64,000 nt of DNA, from NCBI GenBank assembly GCA_947625205.1, contig CANQNN010000003.1, positions 1-64,000 of the forward strand, given 5' to 3'. This stretch comes from an uncultured Lachnospiraceae bacterium. GTDB taxonomy: Bacteria > Bacillota > Clostridia > Lachnospirales > Lachnospiraceae. Positions 16,491 through 26,171 of this stretch are shown piece after piece. The position numbers were made by a program, and so were the translations under genes. Numbering within the stretch: the first letter of the stretch is position 1; each line of letters begins with the position of its first letter. The notes under the pieces are model-generated. The model saw nothing but the letters and a program-made list of their open reading frames with translations. It was not told the DNA's origin and searched no databases.

Positions 16491-18212
16491 TTAGAGATAT
16501 GCTTTCAAATCTTCCGTCAGTTTATTCAGACGCTGCGCGGCATCTTCCAATCCTGTACCCTTGACGCCCATGTAGAATTTGATCTTGGGCTCCGTGCCTG
16601 ACGGACGGGCGCAGCACCACGAATCGTTGTCCAGATCAAAATACAGCACGTTGGACTTCGGAAGCCCCGTTACGCCTTCCGCTCCGGTTTCCAGATCAAC
16701 GGTCTTACCCGTATTGTAATCCCTGAACTCCTTTACCTTCAGATCGCCAAAGCTCTTAGGCGGATCACTCCTGAGTTTATTCATGATCGCCTCGATCTGC
16801 GCAGCGCCATCGATTCCCTTCATGGTGATCGAATACTGACTCTCTTTGAAATATCCGTACTTCTCATACAGGGCGATCATCTGGTCCCACACGGTCCTTC
16901 CGTTCTTTTTGCACCAAGCAGCCATCTCGCACAGGCACATAACCGCAACGACCGCATCCTTATCTCTCGCATGGGTTCCTGCCAGACAGCCGTAGCTCTC
17001 TTCCAAACCGAACACATAATGGTTGGACCCGCTCTGCTCAAACAGCTTGATCTGCTCTCCGATAAACTTAAATCCTGTCAAAACTTCAATAAATCTTACT
17101 TTATAATCCTCCGCGATAGCGCGCGCCATATTGGTGGTCACGATCGTGGTCACAAGCGCCGGATCAGCCGGCATTGTCCCTGTCGCAGTCCTCTCTCTCA
17201 GAATATACTCTGCGATCAGCATACCGGACATATTGCCCGTAAAAGGCACATATTCACCGGTTTTGGTGTCCAGCGCATAGATTCCCAGTCTGTCCGCATC
17301 GGGATCAGTCGCCAGAACGATATCCGCATGCTTCTCTTTCGCCAGCTTAAGCGCAAGGGTAAATGCCTTGGGATCTTCAGGATTCGGATATTCCAGCGTG
17401 GTGAAATCGGGATCGGGCATCTCCTGTTCGGGCACCACATACACATTCTTAAAGCCCAGCTCCGACAGGATCCTTCTGACAGGAATATTACCCGTACCGT
17501 TAAACGGAGAATATACGATCTTCATATCTTCTGCCATCTCTTTGATGATCTCCGGATGGATGATCTGCTTCTTCAATTCCGCCATGTACCTGTCATCGAT
17601 CTCCCTGCCGATGACCACATAGAGTCCGGCTTTCTTCGCCTCTTCCTTATCCATAGTCTTTACAGTATGATAATCGGTAACATTCTTAACTTCCGTGATG
17701 ATCTCTTTATCCCTGGGAGCGGTAACCTGGGCGCCGTCCTCCCAATAACACTTATAACCGTTATATTCCGGCGGATTGTGGCTCGCCGTAATGACAATAC
17801 CCGATATGCAGCCCAGTTCACGCAGCGCAAAAGACAGCTCCGGCGTGGGCCGTAAAGAATCAAACACATATGCCTTGATACCGTTTGCCGCCAGACACAG
17901 CGCCGCCTCATCCGCAAATTCGGGAGACTTTCTCCGGGAATCGTAAGCGATCGCTACCCCTTTAGCCTCTCCACCCTGTTTCTTTATGTAATTCGCCAGA
18001 CCCTGCGTTGCTTTGCGCACCGTGTAAATATTCATGCGGTTTGTGCCCGCTCCGATCACGCCCCGCAGTCCGCCAGTACCGAACTCAAGCTCCTTATAGA
18101 AACGATCCTCCACCTCTTTCTCATCGTTTCTGATCGCCAGAAGCTCCTGTCTGGTTGCATCGTCAAAGTAAGAGTCTTCTACCCAAAAATCAAATTGTTC
18201 TCTGTAGCCCAT
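16491..18212 (-). CDS. pgcA: Phospho-sugar mutase (phosphoglucomutase/phosphomannomutase)
   Basis: 573 residues, the length of the Firmicute PgcA type. It interconverts glucose-6-phosphate and glucose-1-phosphate, the precursor for dTDP- and UDP-glucose used by RmlA and Ugd-linked pathways here. The phosphoserine loop is ITASHNPPEYNGYK with Ser144, the metal loop is DPDADRLGI, the sugar loop includes FGLEESYG, and the phosphate loop is RPSGTEPKIKFY. GGAGG precedes the ATG. It has its own predicted promoter and a strong terminator, so it is a single-gene unit inside the glycosyltransferase block. Phosphomannomutase activity cannot be excluded. Confidence 0.94.
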   Translation of the reverse strand: MGYREQFDFWVEDSYFDDATRQELLAIRNDEKEVEDRFYKELEFGTGGLRGVIGAGTNRMNIYTVRKATQGLANYIKKQGGEAKGVAIAYDSRRKSPEFADEAALCLAANGIKAYVFDSLRPTPELSFALRELGCISGIVITASHNPPEYNGYKCYWEDGAQVTAPRDKEIITEVKNVTDYHTVKTMDKEEAKKAGLYVVIGREIDDRYMAELKKQIIHPEIIKEMAEDMKIVYSPFNGTGNIPVRRILSELGFKNVYVVPEQEMPDPDFTTLEYPNPEDPKAFTLALKLAKEKHADIVLATDPDADRLGIYALDTKTGEYVPFTGNMSGMLIAEYILRERTATGTMPADPALVTTIVTTNMARAIAEDYKVRFIEVLTGFKFIGEQIKLFEQSGSNHYVFGLEESYGCLAGTHARDKDAVVAVMCLCEMAAWCKKNGRTVWDQMIALYEKYGYFKESQYSITMKGIDGAAQIEAIMNKLRSDPPKSFGDLKVKEFRDYNTGKTVDLETGAEGVTGLPKSNVLYFDLDNDSWCCARPSGTEPKIKFYMGVKGTGLEDAAQRLNKLTEDLKAYL

Positions 18213-18247
18213 GATGACACCTCCGCTATTATTTTTATAAAAAGTGA

Positions 18248-18276
18248 TTGCTGACTCTTCGTTTATTTTATCACAC
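18248..18276 (-). promoter_or_regulatory. pgm promoter region sharing a 29-base element with the MBOAT gene
   Basis: On the minus strand TGTGATAAAATAAACG contains an extended -10 (TGA-TAAAAT; -10 at 18265-18270). A TTTACG lies 18 bases upstream. The 29-base block matches 57728-57756 at 27 positions. Confidence 0.5.
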
Positions 18277-18346
18277 CCGAAGTTGAATCGTAAATATATT
18301 TCGCGCGAATATGAGCGGTATAGTCGATTAAGCCTGCACCAGCCGC

Positions 18347-20347
18347 TTACTCCTCCGTTCTCAGCGCAAAATCGCTTCTGTCCAGGGAAAAATTCGGATT
18401 ATAGTACGGATCTCCCTTCTCAAGCAGTTCTTTCCACTTCGCGCGAAAAGCCTCCGACTCCCTCTCATAGCGCTCCGCCTTTTCTCCCCGATCGTCCAGC
18501 CCCCGGGAGACGGATTCATAGTGATACAATTCCGCAAACGGCGTAAACACGTTGACATACCCGGCTTCCCACGCTCTGATACACAAATCTACATCGTTAA
18601 GCGACACGGCAAAGCTTTCATCCAGCCCTCCCAGCTTCTCAAACAACGATTTTTTCATCATCAGACACGCGCCCGTTACAGCCATTACATTCTGTGCATA
18701 GCAAAGGCGCCCCATGTATCCTAAATTGTTGCTGCTGACCCTGTGATGACTGTGTCCTGCGGTTCTGTGACGTCCCAGTCCGAGCACCACGCCCGCATGC
18801 TGAATCGTCTTGTCCCCGTAATACAGCTTCGCACCCACGGCGCCCACATCGGGCCGCTGGGCATACATCAGAAGCTCCTCGATCCAGTCGAGCGATATGA
18901 CACTCGTGTCATTATTCAGCAGTATAACGTATTCACCGCGGGCCTTTCCGACACCCATGTTGTTGATTCTGGAATAATTGAAGTCCCCTTCGTAAGTGAT
19001 CACTCTGATATTGGGATTCTCCTGTATTTTCCTGTAGTATTCGAATATATCCTCTTCCGTGCTGTTATTTTCGACTATCAGTATCTCATAGTTGCCGTAA
19101 CTGCTCTTCTCCAGGATCGATGTAACGCACCGCTCCAGATCCTGTCTATGGTCTTTGTTCGGGATCACAATGCTTACAAGCGGATCGCCTGTTATCTCGT
19201 ACTTGATCTGAAAGATCGTCTCAAACGCCTTGGTCGACAGGATCTCAAAACCGGTAAAGCCCTGCGCGTGAAGATGCGCCGCCACAGCACCTTTGGCCGC
19301 ATCAACGGCATAGCTCTTGGCGTTTATGTCCGCCGCCACGCTTCCTGCATGGGAGCGCCAGTAATAGAGGAGCTTAGGCACATGGACCACACACTTTGCC
19401 CGGCTGGTCAACCGCAGGATCATGTCGTGGTCCTGGCTTCCGTCAAATTCCGACCGGAAAACCACGCCGCCTTCGAGCAATCTTCTGTCAAATGCACTGA
19501 AATGACAGATATAATTGTTGGCGCGCAGATTGTCGGGTGCAAAGTCCGGCTTAAAATGCAGCGTGATCATGTGGTCGATCGTCTTATTTCCCTTAAACGT
19601 CGCCTCATCACAGTAGATATAGTCCGCGCCCTTATCGCAGATAACCTTCATATATTCATACAGAACGCTCGGATGCAGCACATCGTCATGGTCAAAAAGC
19701 GCTATATAATCGCCCGACGCCATAGCGAGGCATGCGTTCGTATTGCCGGATATTCCCTCGTTCTTCGGAAGCTTCCGGTATAAGATCCGCGGATCCTTCC
19801 CTGCATATTCTTCACAGATCCTCTCCACATTCCCATGCCCGGCATCGGAACCGTCCGCCAGACACAGCTCCCAGTTTGCGTAGGTCTGCGCCCTGACAGA
19901 ATCGATCGCCTGCCGCAAAAACTTCTCCGGTGTGTTATAGAGCGGCACCAGAATGCTAAACTTAATGCTCCGCATAAATTTCTCACCGCTCTGCCGCCTG
20001 GCCTCTTCCGCGTCCGGAAAGCTGGCCGTTCCGTGCTGTGCACGCGCCTTTCTCTCAATACTCTTCGCATGAAGCTTGCGCGCAACGCCTCTGATACTGC
20101 CGTAGTACCCCAGTCTTTCTTTGGTTCTGCGCACCCAGTGAACGAAGGATCGCAGAGGCTTGGATACACGCCAGAACACGCTTCCCTTGATACGCCCCAG
20201 TCTGCTCTCCAGCTCTGCGCTTTTCTGCTCTGCCTCCGACAGCTGGCCGGCAAGCTCTTTTCCTTTGCGCTTCTCCCGCTCGTAGGCATCTTTATAGTAA
20301 CGAAGCTTCTCTTCCTCCGTCATTTTATCCGGTTCTTTCCGTTCCAT
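18347..20347 (-). CDS. Two-domain GT2 glycosyltransferase
   Basis: 666 residues. A coiled-coil-like N-terminus (about 10-55) and a basic linker precede two complete GT2 domains. Domain 1 (about 125-375) has FSILVPLYNTPEK, NEGISGNTNAC and ALFDHDDVLH. Domain 2 (about 395-640) has VSIVIPNKDHR, ILLNNDTSVIS, TGACLMMKKSLF and SLNDVDLCIRAWEAG. Bifunctional enzymes of this layout build repeating glycan chains at the membrane face. It is the last gene of the rmlB operon, 22 bases after the 806-residue GT2, with AGGA nine bases before the ATG. It is the only one of the three related enzymes here with both domains intact. Donors unknown; rhamnose is likely from context. Confidence 0.9.
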   Translation of the reverse strand: MERKEPDKMTEEEKLRYYKDAYEREKRKGKELAGQLSEAEQKSAELESRLGRIKGSVFWRVSKPLRSFVHWVRRTKERLGYYGSIRGVARKLHAKSIERKARAQHGTASFPDAEEARRQSGEKFMRSIKFSILVPLYNTPEKFLRQAIDSVRAQTYANWELCLADGSDAGHGNVERICEEYAGKDPRILYRKLPKNEGISGNTNACLAMASGDYIALFDHDDVLHPSVLYEYMKVICDKGADYIYCDEATFKGNKTIDHMITLHFKPDFAPDNLRANNYICHFSAFDRRLLEGGVVFRSEFDGSQDHDMILRLTSRAKCVVHVPKLLYYWRSHAGSVAADINAKSYAVDAAKGAVAAHLHAQGFTGFEILSTKAFETIFQIKYEITGDPLVSIVIPNKDHRQDLERCVTSILEKSSYGNYEILIVENNSTEEDIFEYYRKIQENPNIRVITYEGDFNYSRINNMGVGKARGEYVILLNNDTSVISLDWIEELLMYAQRPDVGAVGAKLYYGDKTIQHAGVVLGLGRHRTAGHSHHRVSSNNLGYMGRLCYAQNVMAVTGACLMMKKSLFEKLGGLDESFAVSLNDVDLCIRAWEAGYVNVFTPFAELYHYESVSRGLDDRGEKAERYERESEAFRAKWKELLEKGDPYYNPNFSLDRSDFALRTEE

Positions 20348-20369
20348 ACAGCGTTGTCCTTTCTCCGGT

Positions 20370-22790
20370 TTACACAGCGTCCCCGTCTGCCTGGGTCCTT
20401 ATATCCGCTTCCGCCTGCGGTATCCTGCAGGTCTTATCGCTCCACGCGATCAGCTTTTCGCCCTGCTCTTTCGTACATAACATGCCGATCCGGTATGTCC
20501 CCGGCCGCAGATCCGCCTGCCGGATGCGAAGCACAAAACCGGCAAGCCCGATATTCTGCTCCACGGGCAGAATAGCTTCCACATCCTTGCGGTGCCAGGG
20601 TGACGGCGCGGCAATATAATCTTGGTCCGGCGCGCCTTCCGACGCAGCCTCCGCCCGCAGCAGCACCTGTTTTTCATACAGTGCATTATCCGCTCCCGGC
20701 ACATAACACCATCCCGTGATCTGCAGAATATCCGGTTCATCGGCATGAATCTTATGCTGTATCCCGGCAAGGTCCACCGTCAGCTGCAAACGCTCTGCCC
20801 TGGCTTTGTCCACATGCTCTTTCTGTACCGTTTCGGGAATAACCGTATACAGGTGGTCCTCATAAGGGAACTTATAATTGCACCCGTAATCCGACGCGTT
20901 GTCAACCAGCGCGCGGTGATAGAAAACATCCTCATCCTTCATCTGCGGATGCTTTGCGTACAGCTTTTCTTTCTCGGCAAGAAGCCGTTCCCACTTGTCC
21001 GCGTCCTGTTCGTCCAGCCCTCGGCTCAGAGACTCATGATGGTACAGCACGGCGTCGTTGCGCTGCACATTATAATAACCGGCCTCGATCAGCCTGAAAC
21101 AGAAATCCACATCGTTGTAGGCAACCGCCATAGTCTCGTCAAATCCGCCCGCCGCTTCAAATTTTTCGCGGCTTACCATCAGACACGCGCCGGTCACGCC
21201 TATCATGTCATAGACGACCCGGTTGCGCCCATAATAATAATCGCGGTCATCCGGAAAAGTAGCGAGCTTGTGCGACGGTCCGATCCGCATATTGGTGATC
21301 CCGGCATGCTGGATATTCTGCGTACCCGCATACCACAGCTTGGCTCCCACGGCGCCCGTGTGCGGCTGCAGCGCCTGTCCCGCCATGCGCCTCAGCCAGC
21401 TTCGCTCTATGATCTCAATATCATCATTCAGAAACAGGAGCAGATCGCCAGTCGCCTTCGCCGCCCCCATATTACACATCTTGGAAAAATTAAACGGCAT
21501 CTGTTCATATATATAAGTAAAGCCGAATCTGCGTTCCAATTCTTCCATTTTCGTCCGGTTATCCGCGCTGCTTCCGTTATCCACGACGATCCACTCGTAA
21601 TACTCGTAGTCTGTTTTCTGCCGGAAAGATACAAGACAGCGTTCCAGGACATCGGGATGGTCTTTGGACGGGATCACGACCGAAACGACATAATGCGGCT
21701 GAATATGCCCGTCCTTACTCTGTACGCGGGCACACCGTTCCCGGCCGGATATGGAGGTATCATACACCACATGGAAGATATCTGGTTCCTGCCCGCTCAT
21801 AAAGCTTCCTTTTATACCGCGCCTTGCAAGTGCGGCTTCTTTCAACGCGACATATTCCCTGCCCGCCCCGGCAAGATAACGCCCTCTCTCCAGCTCTTCA
21901 GTCAGGCTCTGCTGTACCATTCGGAACCGCTCGTCCGGGTCTTTGCAGCTCTCCAGCCGGCGCTGAGGCTCCTCGGAGGGCTCATAGGCGCAATGATAGA
22001 GTACGTCTTCCATATGACAGATACTCTCGTTAAGGGGCACACCGTTCACAAGGCACCGCCTGCCGACCGCCTCCTCCAGTCGAAGACACAGTTCGTAAAA
22101 ATGTGCCGGCTGGCTGTTATTCCGCTCCATGTTCATGACGGCCCCGCCGGTCAACACCTCCGATAACAGCTCGGCTCTGACCGCCACAAGATGTCCCCAG
22201 TAATTAAAGGAAAGCAATGTGTCCGGTGAATAGCACGGTTTAAACCACGGGCACATACGGTCAGCCGGATCATCCCAGTAAAAATCCTCATCGGCATAGG
22301 CGATCATGCAGTATTTATTTTTATTAAAATACGTTTTAATTTTATAAAATGTATCGTTGCCAAGATAACCCGTTCCATATGTCAAAATCATGATATCCGA
22401 TTCCGGAATTGTGACCGAACGCCATCCGGTAACGTATGTTATTTTATCATAGCTTTCGTTACCTTCCTGTCGTATCCATTCCAGATAAGGATACCTCTGT
22501 CTGTTTATCTCCTGTCTGTACCGCAGGATGTAAGGATCGGTCTCCGGGTTAAATGATACGTCTTTATCATGTTCCGGTCTACCCTTTAACCTCCGGTACA
22601 GTTTGCGAAAAGGAGCCGTTGCTTTCCAGAACGGACTGGCATAAATGCGGTTCAGGTTGTCCTCCAGATCCGCCTGACGTCTCTGTGCATCAGCGATCTT
22701 TCCCGCCAGCGCTGTATTCTTTTTACGTTCGTTCTCATATGCCGCCGCATAGTAAGCGGCCCAGCTATAACGCTCTGCATGCCCTCTCAT
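20370..22790 (-). CDS. Large GT2 glycosyltransferase with truncated first domain and C-terminal beta domain
   Basis: 806 residues. The N-terminal coiled-coil region resembles that of the neighbouring 666-residue GT2. Residues about 125-290 match only the later half of a GT2 domain (IAYADEDFYWDD, FNYWGHLVAVRAELL) and lack the nucleotide-binding start. A complete GT2 domain follows (about 365-620) with VSVVIPSKDHP, LFLNDDIEII, TGACLMVSREKF and AYNDVDFCFRLIEAG. Residues about 675-795 form a beta-rich tail with LQITGWCYVPGADN that may bind glycan. It starts 3 bases after the stop of the methyltransferase/kinase-like gene, which implies translational coupling. Probably one transferase activity remains. 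Confidence 0.87.
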   Translation of the reverse strand: MRGHAERYSWAAYYAAAYENERKKNTALAGKIADAQRRQADLEDNLNRIYASPFWKATAPFRKLYRRLKGRPEHDKDVSFNPETDPYILRYRQEINRQRYPYLEWIRQEGNESYDKITYVTGWRSVTIPESDIMILTYGTGYLGNDTFYKIKTYFNKNKYCMIAYADEDFYWDDPADRMCPWFKPCYSPDTLLSFNYWGHLVAVRAELLSEVLTGGAVMNMERNNSQPAHFYELCLRLEEAVGRRCLVNGVPLNESICHMEDVLYHCAYEPSEEPQRRLESCKDPDERFRMVQQSLTEELERGRYLAGAGREYVALKEAALARRGIKGSFMSGQEPDIFHVVYDTSISGRERCARVQSKDGHIQPHYVVSVVIPSKDHPDVLERCLVSFRQKTDYEYYEWIVVDNGSSADNRTKMEELERRFGFTYIYEQMPFNFSKMCNMGAAKATGDLLLFLNDDIEIIERSWLRRMAGQALQPHTGAVGAKLWYAGTQNIQHAGITNMRIGPSHKLATFPDDRDYYYGRNRVVYDMIGVTGACLMVSREKFEAAGGFDETMAVAYNDVDFCFRLIEAGYYNVQRNDAVLYHHESLSRGLDEQDADKWERLLAEKEKLYAKHPQMKDEDVFYHRALVDNASDYGCNYKFPYEDHLYTVIPETVQKEHVDKARAERLQLTVDLAGIQHKIHADEPDILQITGWCYVPGADNALYEKQVLLRAEAASEGAPDQDYIAAPSPWHRKDVEAILPVEQNIGLAGFVLRIRQADLRPGTYRIGMLCTKEQGEKLIAWSDKTCRIPQAEADIRTQADGDAV

Positions 22791-22793
22791 TGT

Positions 22794-24872
22794 CTACAGC
22801 AGTCCTCTTTTCCGTATATGCTTCACTGTCTCCTCCGGCAGCCCCGTCACTTCCATACTCAACTGCAGGAGATTATTCTCCTCGTCCGGCAGCCCCGCCA
22901 GCGACACGGTAATATTTGGATCGGCAGTCGGGAATACATAAGTATTGTCTCCAATCTTAAACCCGTTTACCGCTATCTGCTTTCCTTTAAACGTCAGCGG
23001 CGCACCATTCCATTTGATCTCCCGGATATATATCATACAGGGTCTGCTGCAAGGATCTACCCTGAGAGCGCTTCTTCCGCGCGCCACCGGAAGCTCCAGA
23101 ACCGTCATTCCTTCCGGAGTGACGTAAACCTGTTCCCCGCCGGGTTCGTCCAGAAAGAAAGACTGCTCCTCGTTAAATCCCCTGCCGGTATCCTCATAGA
23201 CCTGCAAGCGGTCTTTGCGGTCCGCCGCAGCCTGTCCTTCGCAAAAAGCTTCCACAGTATATATTGGATAACCTATGTTATCTCTCATCTCCGCCATCGA
23301 CATTTTTCTGCCCGTCACATACTTCTGGAATTTCATCTCCTGTTTTCGGTACTGTTCGGCCTCGGACTGATCCATTTTTAGCTTTTCAAGTATCAAATCA
23401 AGATTTAATGTGTTCCTTTTGTCATCTTCCATCAAGTAACAATACACTGCCCGGAACGCAATCTGTTTTGTCTCGACAGGCCGTTCAAAGCTCCATTCAC
23501 AGTCTATAACATTCCATGTGTTATTAATCTCGTCCGGCACAATAATATTGGAGAAGATAAGATCATAATCCGCAATGTCTGCCTCTTCACCCACACAGAT
23601 CCGTTTAAGATACTCGTCAAACAGTCTCTGAAACCCCTGCGTGTCATTACGCGCAAGGCAGGCGTCCATTAGTTCCTCAAGAGTCTTTCCCTCAACATAT
23701 TCCAGGCGAAGATAAGGATGCTCTGCTTCCTTAAGCTCACACCGGTTGACGGACAAACCGCTGCCCGCATAGCGCACTGCCAGCCTGTTATAAGCATTCG
23801 CCGTTTTTTGTATATGCTCCCACGCCTCTTTGCATAACGGATGTTTTTCAATAAATTTATCCGTTTCATTTACCTTGAGGACCGTCCTGATACAAAATTC
23901 GGGCGCCCTGTCGTTGGAATATTTCACATACTTTACGTCAAATTCCGGTCCGAGAACCATCATATAAGAATTGGAGAACAGAGAAAATCTGTCCTCCTGT
24001 ATGATCGTGTCAAATACTTTTTTCTCATCAAACAACTGCAGCCTGTCCCTGTCAAAATTGCGAAGATTGGTGGAAAGCTCCCCCACCTTCGGTAGTCTTT
24101 CATCAGAATACAGGCAAGTCATAAATTTGTAATCGGGATACGGATAATACATCTGCGGGCGCTCATATCCACACTGCCGCGCTATACGCCTGAGTCCGTC
24201 CGCCGTGAAGGTCCTGACTACACCGCCGTCAGGATAGTTTTCCAAGCTGCTGAAATATGTGCCCAGATGATCTTCTTTACACCCCGCCCAATACTTGAGC
24301 CCGAATTTATTCTCTATGGCTATCACGATATGTCCGTCTGTCTTTATATGCTTTTTGATGCTATTGAGGAAATCCTCATACGGGCTTTCCGAATCGATAT
24401 ACGCCTGCGCGTACTCGAAAACACCGATCAGACATATAAAATCGTAGTCGCGGCACAGGTCCGGCTCCACATCCTGAAAATTGCCCACATGAATAGTCAC
24501 ATTATCCGCATCCATATGCCTGTAAGCGTTGATCCTGCTCCTTTTAAGCGACAGATCGATACACGTCACTTCACCCGCTTTGCGAGCGAGCGCCCCTGTA
24601 ATCGCGCCGCAGCCCGATCCCACTTCAAGGACCTTCATGTCTTTCGTGATAGGCAGCCATTCAACGATATTCTCTCTCTGCTGTGACAAATGATACAGTA
24701 TCGGCCAACTCTTTCGTTCCTCGATCAGACGCTGGTATTCCACCTGTGCATAGTTGCGGGCAATATCCAGAAGTTCATCCTCCGTGTCTCCGTCGCAGTA
24801 GTAATCCTCACCCGGATAATGTGTCAGGTCCAGCTTGATCCTGCCGATTTCCTCCATCTTATTTTCAGACAT
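22794..24872 (-). CDS. SAM methyltransferase / kinase-like fusion (WbdD-like architecture)
   Basis: 692 residues. Residues 50-260 form a class I methyltransferase with motif I VLEVGSGCGAITG (81-93) and the acidic end of strand 2 in CIDLS. Residues about 300-500 look like a protein/aminoglycoside-kinase fold: a Lys in RTVLKV (333), a hinge-like LEYVEGKTLEELM, DYDLIFSN (Asp436, Asn442) and VIDCEW (Asp457). A beta-rich tail (about 560-690) ends the protein. WbdD of O9a polysaccharide also joins methyltransferase and kinase domains to cap the chain and set its length for Wzm/Wzt export. Here the gene starts one base after wzt, the same context. The catalytic-loop His of typical kinases is missing, so kinase activity is unproven. 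Confidence 0.8.
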   Translation of the reverse strand: MSENKMEEIGRIKLDLTHYPGEDYYCDGDTEDELLDIARNYAQVEYQRLIEERKSWPILYHLSQQRENIVEWLPITKDMKVLEVGSGCGAITGALARKAGEVTCIDLSLKRSRINAYRHMDADNVTIHVGNFQDVEPDLCRDYDFICLIGVFEYAQAYIDSESPYEDFLNSIKKHIKTDGHIVIAIENKFGLKYWAGCKEDHLGTYFSSLENYPDGGVVRTFTADGLRRIARQCGYERPQMYYPYPDYKFMTCLYSDERLPKVGELSTNLRNFDRDRLQLFDEKKVFDTIIQEDRFSLFSNSYMMVLGPEFDVKYVKYSNDRAPEFCIRTVLKVNETDKFIEKHPLCKEAWEHIQKTANAYNRLAVRYAGSGLSVNRCELKEAEHPYLRLEYVEGKTLEELMDACLARNDTQGFQRLFDEYLKRICVGEEADIADYDLIFSNIIVPDEINNTWNVIDCEWSFERPVETKQIAFRAVYCYLMEDDKRNTLNLDLILEKLKMDQSEAEQYRKQEMKFQKYVTGRKMSMAEMRDNIGYPIYTVEAFCEGQAAADRKDRLQVYEDTGRGFNEEQSFFLDEPGGEQVYVTPEGMTVLELPVARGRSALRVDPCSRPCMIYIREIKWNGAPLTFKGKQIAVNGFKIGDNTYVFPTADPNITVSLAGLPDEENNLLQLSMEVTGLPEETVKHIRKRGLL

Positions 24873-24873
24873 G

Positions 24874-26157
24874 TCAATGCACCTCTATCCTGGAATTCAT
24901 ATCATAGAACCCTACCGTGTCCTTATCGGAGATCACCGTCAGATCCAGTACATCATACAACCGGTGATACACGGTAAAATCATCATTCTCGTATCCTGTG
25001 ACCCCGAGAGACAGCAGATAATCGCCGCCCTGAAGATTCATTTCCTGTGTAAAGGTAACTTCACGGTCCTCCCCCGCCTTTACAGGCTCCAGAAAAGCCT
25101 TTTCAAACATCGTATTGGTGCCGGTGATCTCCGTCCCGCGCACGTTTTTAATAGTAAAGGCAAAAATTGGCGCTGTAAGATCCTGCTCCATATGCACCTT
25201 CATATGGATCGTAAACGTACTGCCCTTAAGGATGGCCGGCGTTCTGCTGCCTTTTTCATCCGTAATGTAGTATTCCGTAATCACCGCTTTCTTAGACCCG
25301 TATTCCAGAAGTTCCGGATTTTCCGAAGACGGCTGTCCCTGTACCGGATCCCCGCCTCCTGCGGCACGGCGCAGCTCCTCGTCATCCAGCAGGCTACCTT
25401 GCTCCGGTTCCGGAAATGTATACTGACCTACCAGCACCTGCTTATAAATATCGATCATCTTCTTGGGCGCGCCTTCTCCCAGCTTAACGCCCTGGTTGAG
25501 CAGCACAACTCTGTCGCAGTATTTGCTGATACTGCTCAGGTCATGGCTGACAAATACGATGGTCTTTCCCATCGCTTTAAATTCCTCGAATTTGTGATAA
25601 CATTTCGCCTGAAAAAAGACGTCGCCGACAGAGAGCGCCTCGTCCACAATGAGAATTTCCGGTTCGATATTGATCGCCACCGCAAAGGCAAGACGCACAA
25701 ACATACCGCTCGAGTAGGTTTTGACCGGCTGGTACACATACTCTCCGATATCGGCAAACTCCAGTATCGCATCCATCTTCTCATCGATTTCTTTCTCGCT
25801 GAAGCCGATCATAGTGCCGTTGAGATAGATATTCTCGATCCCGTTATATTCCATGTTGAACCCCGCGCCCAGCTCCAGCAGCGCCGAGATGCGTCCGTTG
25901 ACAGTCACATCGCCGTGCGTCGGATTCAGCACGCCGGTAATGATCTTTAAGATCGTAGACTTTCCCGACCCATTCGTCCCGATAATGCCGATACACTCTC
26001 CCTGATAAACCGTCAGATCAACACCCTTTAGGGCATGATGCTCCGTATGGTGCCTGCCGCGCCCGAAACCAAGAGCCTCTTTGATACGGTCGGAAGGCTT
26101 ATCGTACAGCTTATATATTTTTTCCAAATTGGTAACCTGAATTGCAATATTTTCCAT
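24874..26157 (-). CDS. wzt: Polysaccharide ABC transporter ATP-binding protein with C-terminal glycan-binding domain
   Basis: 427 residues from the ATG at 26157, 14 bases after the wzm stop and with GGGG upstream; a longer frame to 26289 lies inside wzm and is not used. The ATPase has Walker A GTNGSGKS, signature YSSGMFVRLAFA, Walker B ILIVDEALSVGD and the VSHD switch. After an acidic linker, residues about 285-427 form a beta-sandwich like that of E. coli O9a Wzt (TGTNTMFEK and GGDYLLSLG), a domain that recognises the modified end of the chain before export. Its pairing with a methyltransferase/kinase-like protein suggests recognition of a terminal cap. It acts at the inner face of the cytoplasmic membrane. 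Confidence 0.93.
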   Translation of the reverse strand: MENIAIQVTNLEKIYKLYDKPSDRIKEALGFGRGRHHTEHHALKGVDLTVYQGECIGIIGTNGSGKSTILKIITGVLNPTHGDVTVNGRISALLELGAGFNMEYNGIENIYLNGTMIGFSEKEIDEKMDAILEFADIGEYVYQPVKTYSSGMFVRLAFAVAINIEPEILIVDEALSVGDVFFQAKCYHKFEEFKAMGKTIVFVSHDLSSISKYCDRVVLLNQGVKLGEGAPKKMIDIYKQVLVGQYTFPEPEQGSLLDDEELRRAAGGGDPVQGQPSSENPELLEYGSKKAVITEYYITDEKGSRTPAILKGSTFTIHMKVHMEQDLTAPIFAFTIKNVRGTEITGTNTMFEKAFLEPVKAGEDREVTFTQEMNLQGGDYLLSLGVTGYENDDFTVYHRLYDVLDLTVISDKDTVGFYDMNSRIEVH

Positions 26158-26171
26158 ATCATTTACCCCGC

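Noticed and set aside
18300-18312. Ten-base palindrome TTCGCGCGAA as an operator of pgm
   Set aside because: It is short, lies upstream of the candidate -35, and has no flanking symmetry; chance is likely.
18743-19783. 346-codon open frame on the plus strand
   Set aside because: Antisense to the two-domain GT2 gene; composition is that of a shadow frame.
20622-22166. 514-codon open frame on the plus strand
   Set aside because: It is antisense to the well-supported 806-residue GT2 gene; its product is rich in His, Arg and Ile with no recognisable domain.
24835-25950. 371-codon open frame on the plus strand
   Set aside because: Antisense to wzt, whose ATPase motifs are complete; no start site or motif of its own.
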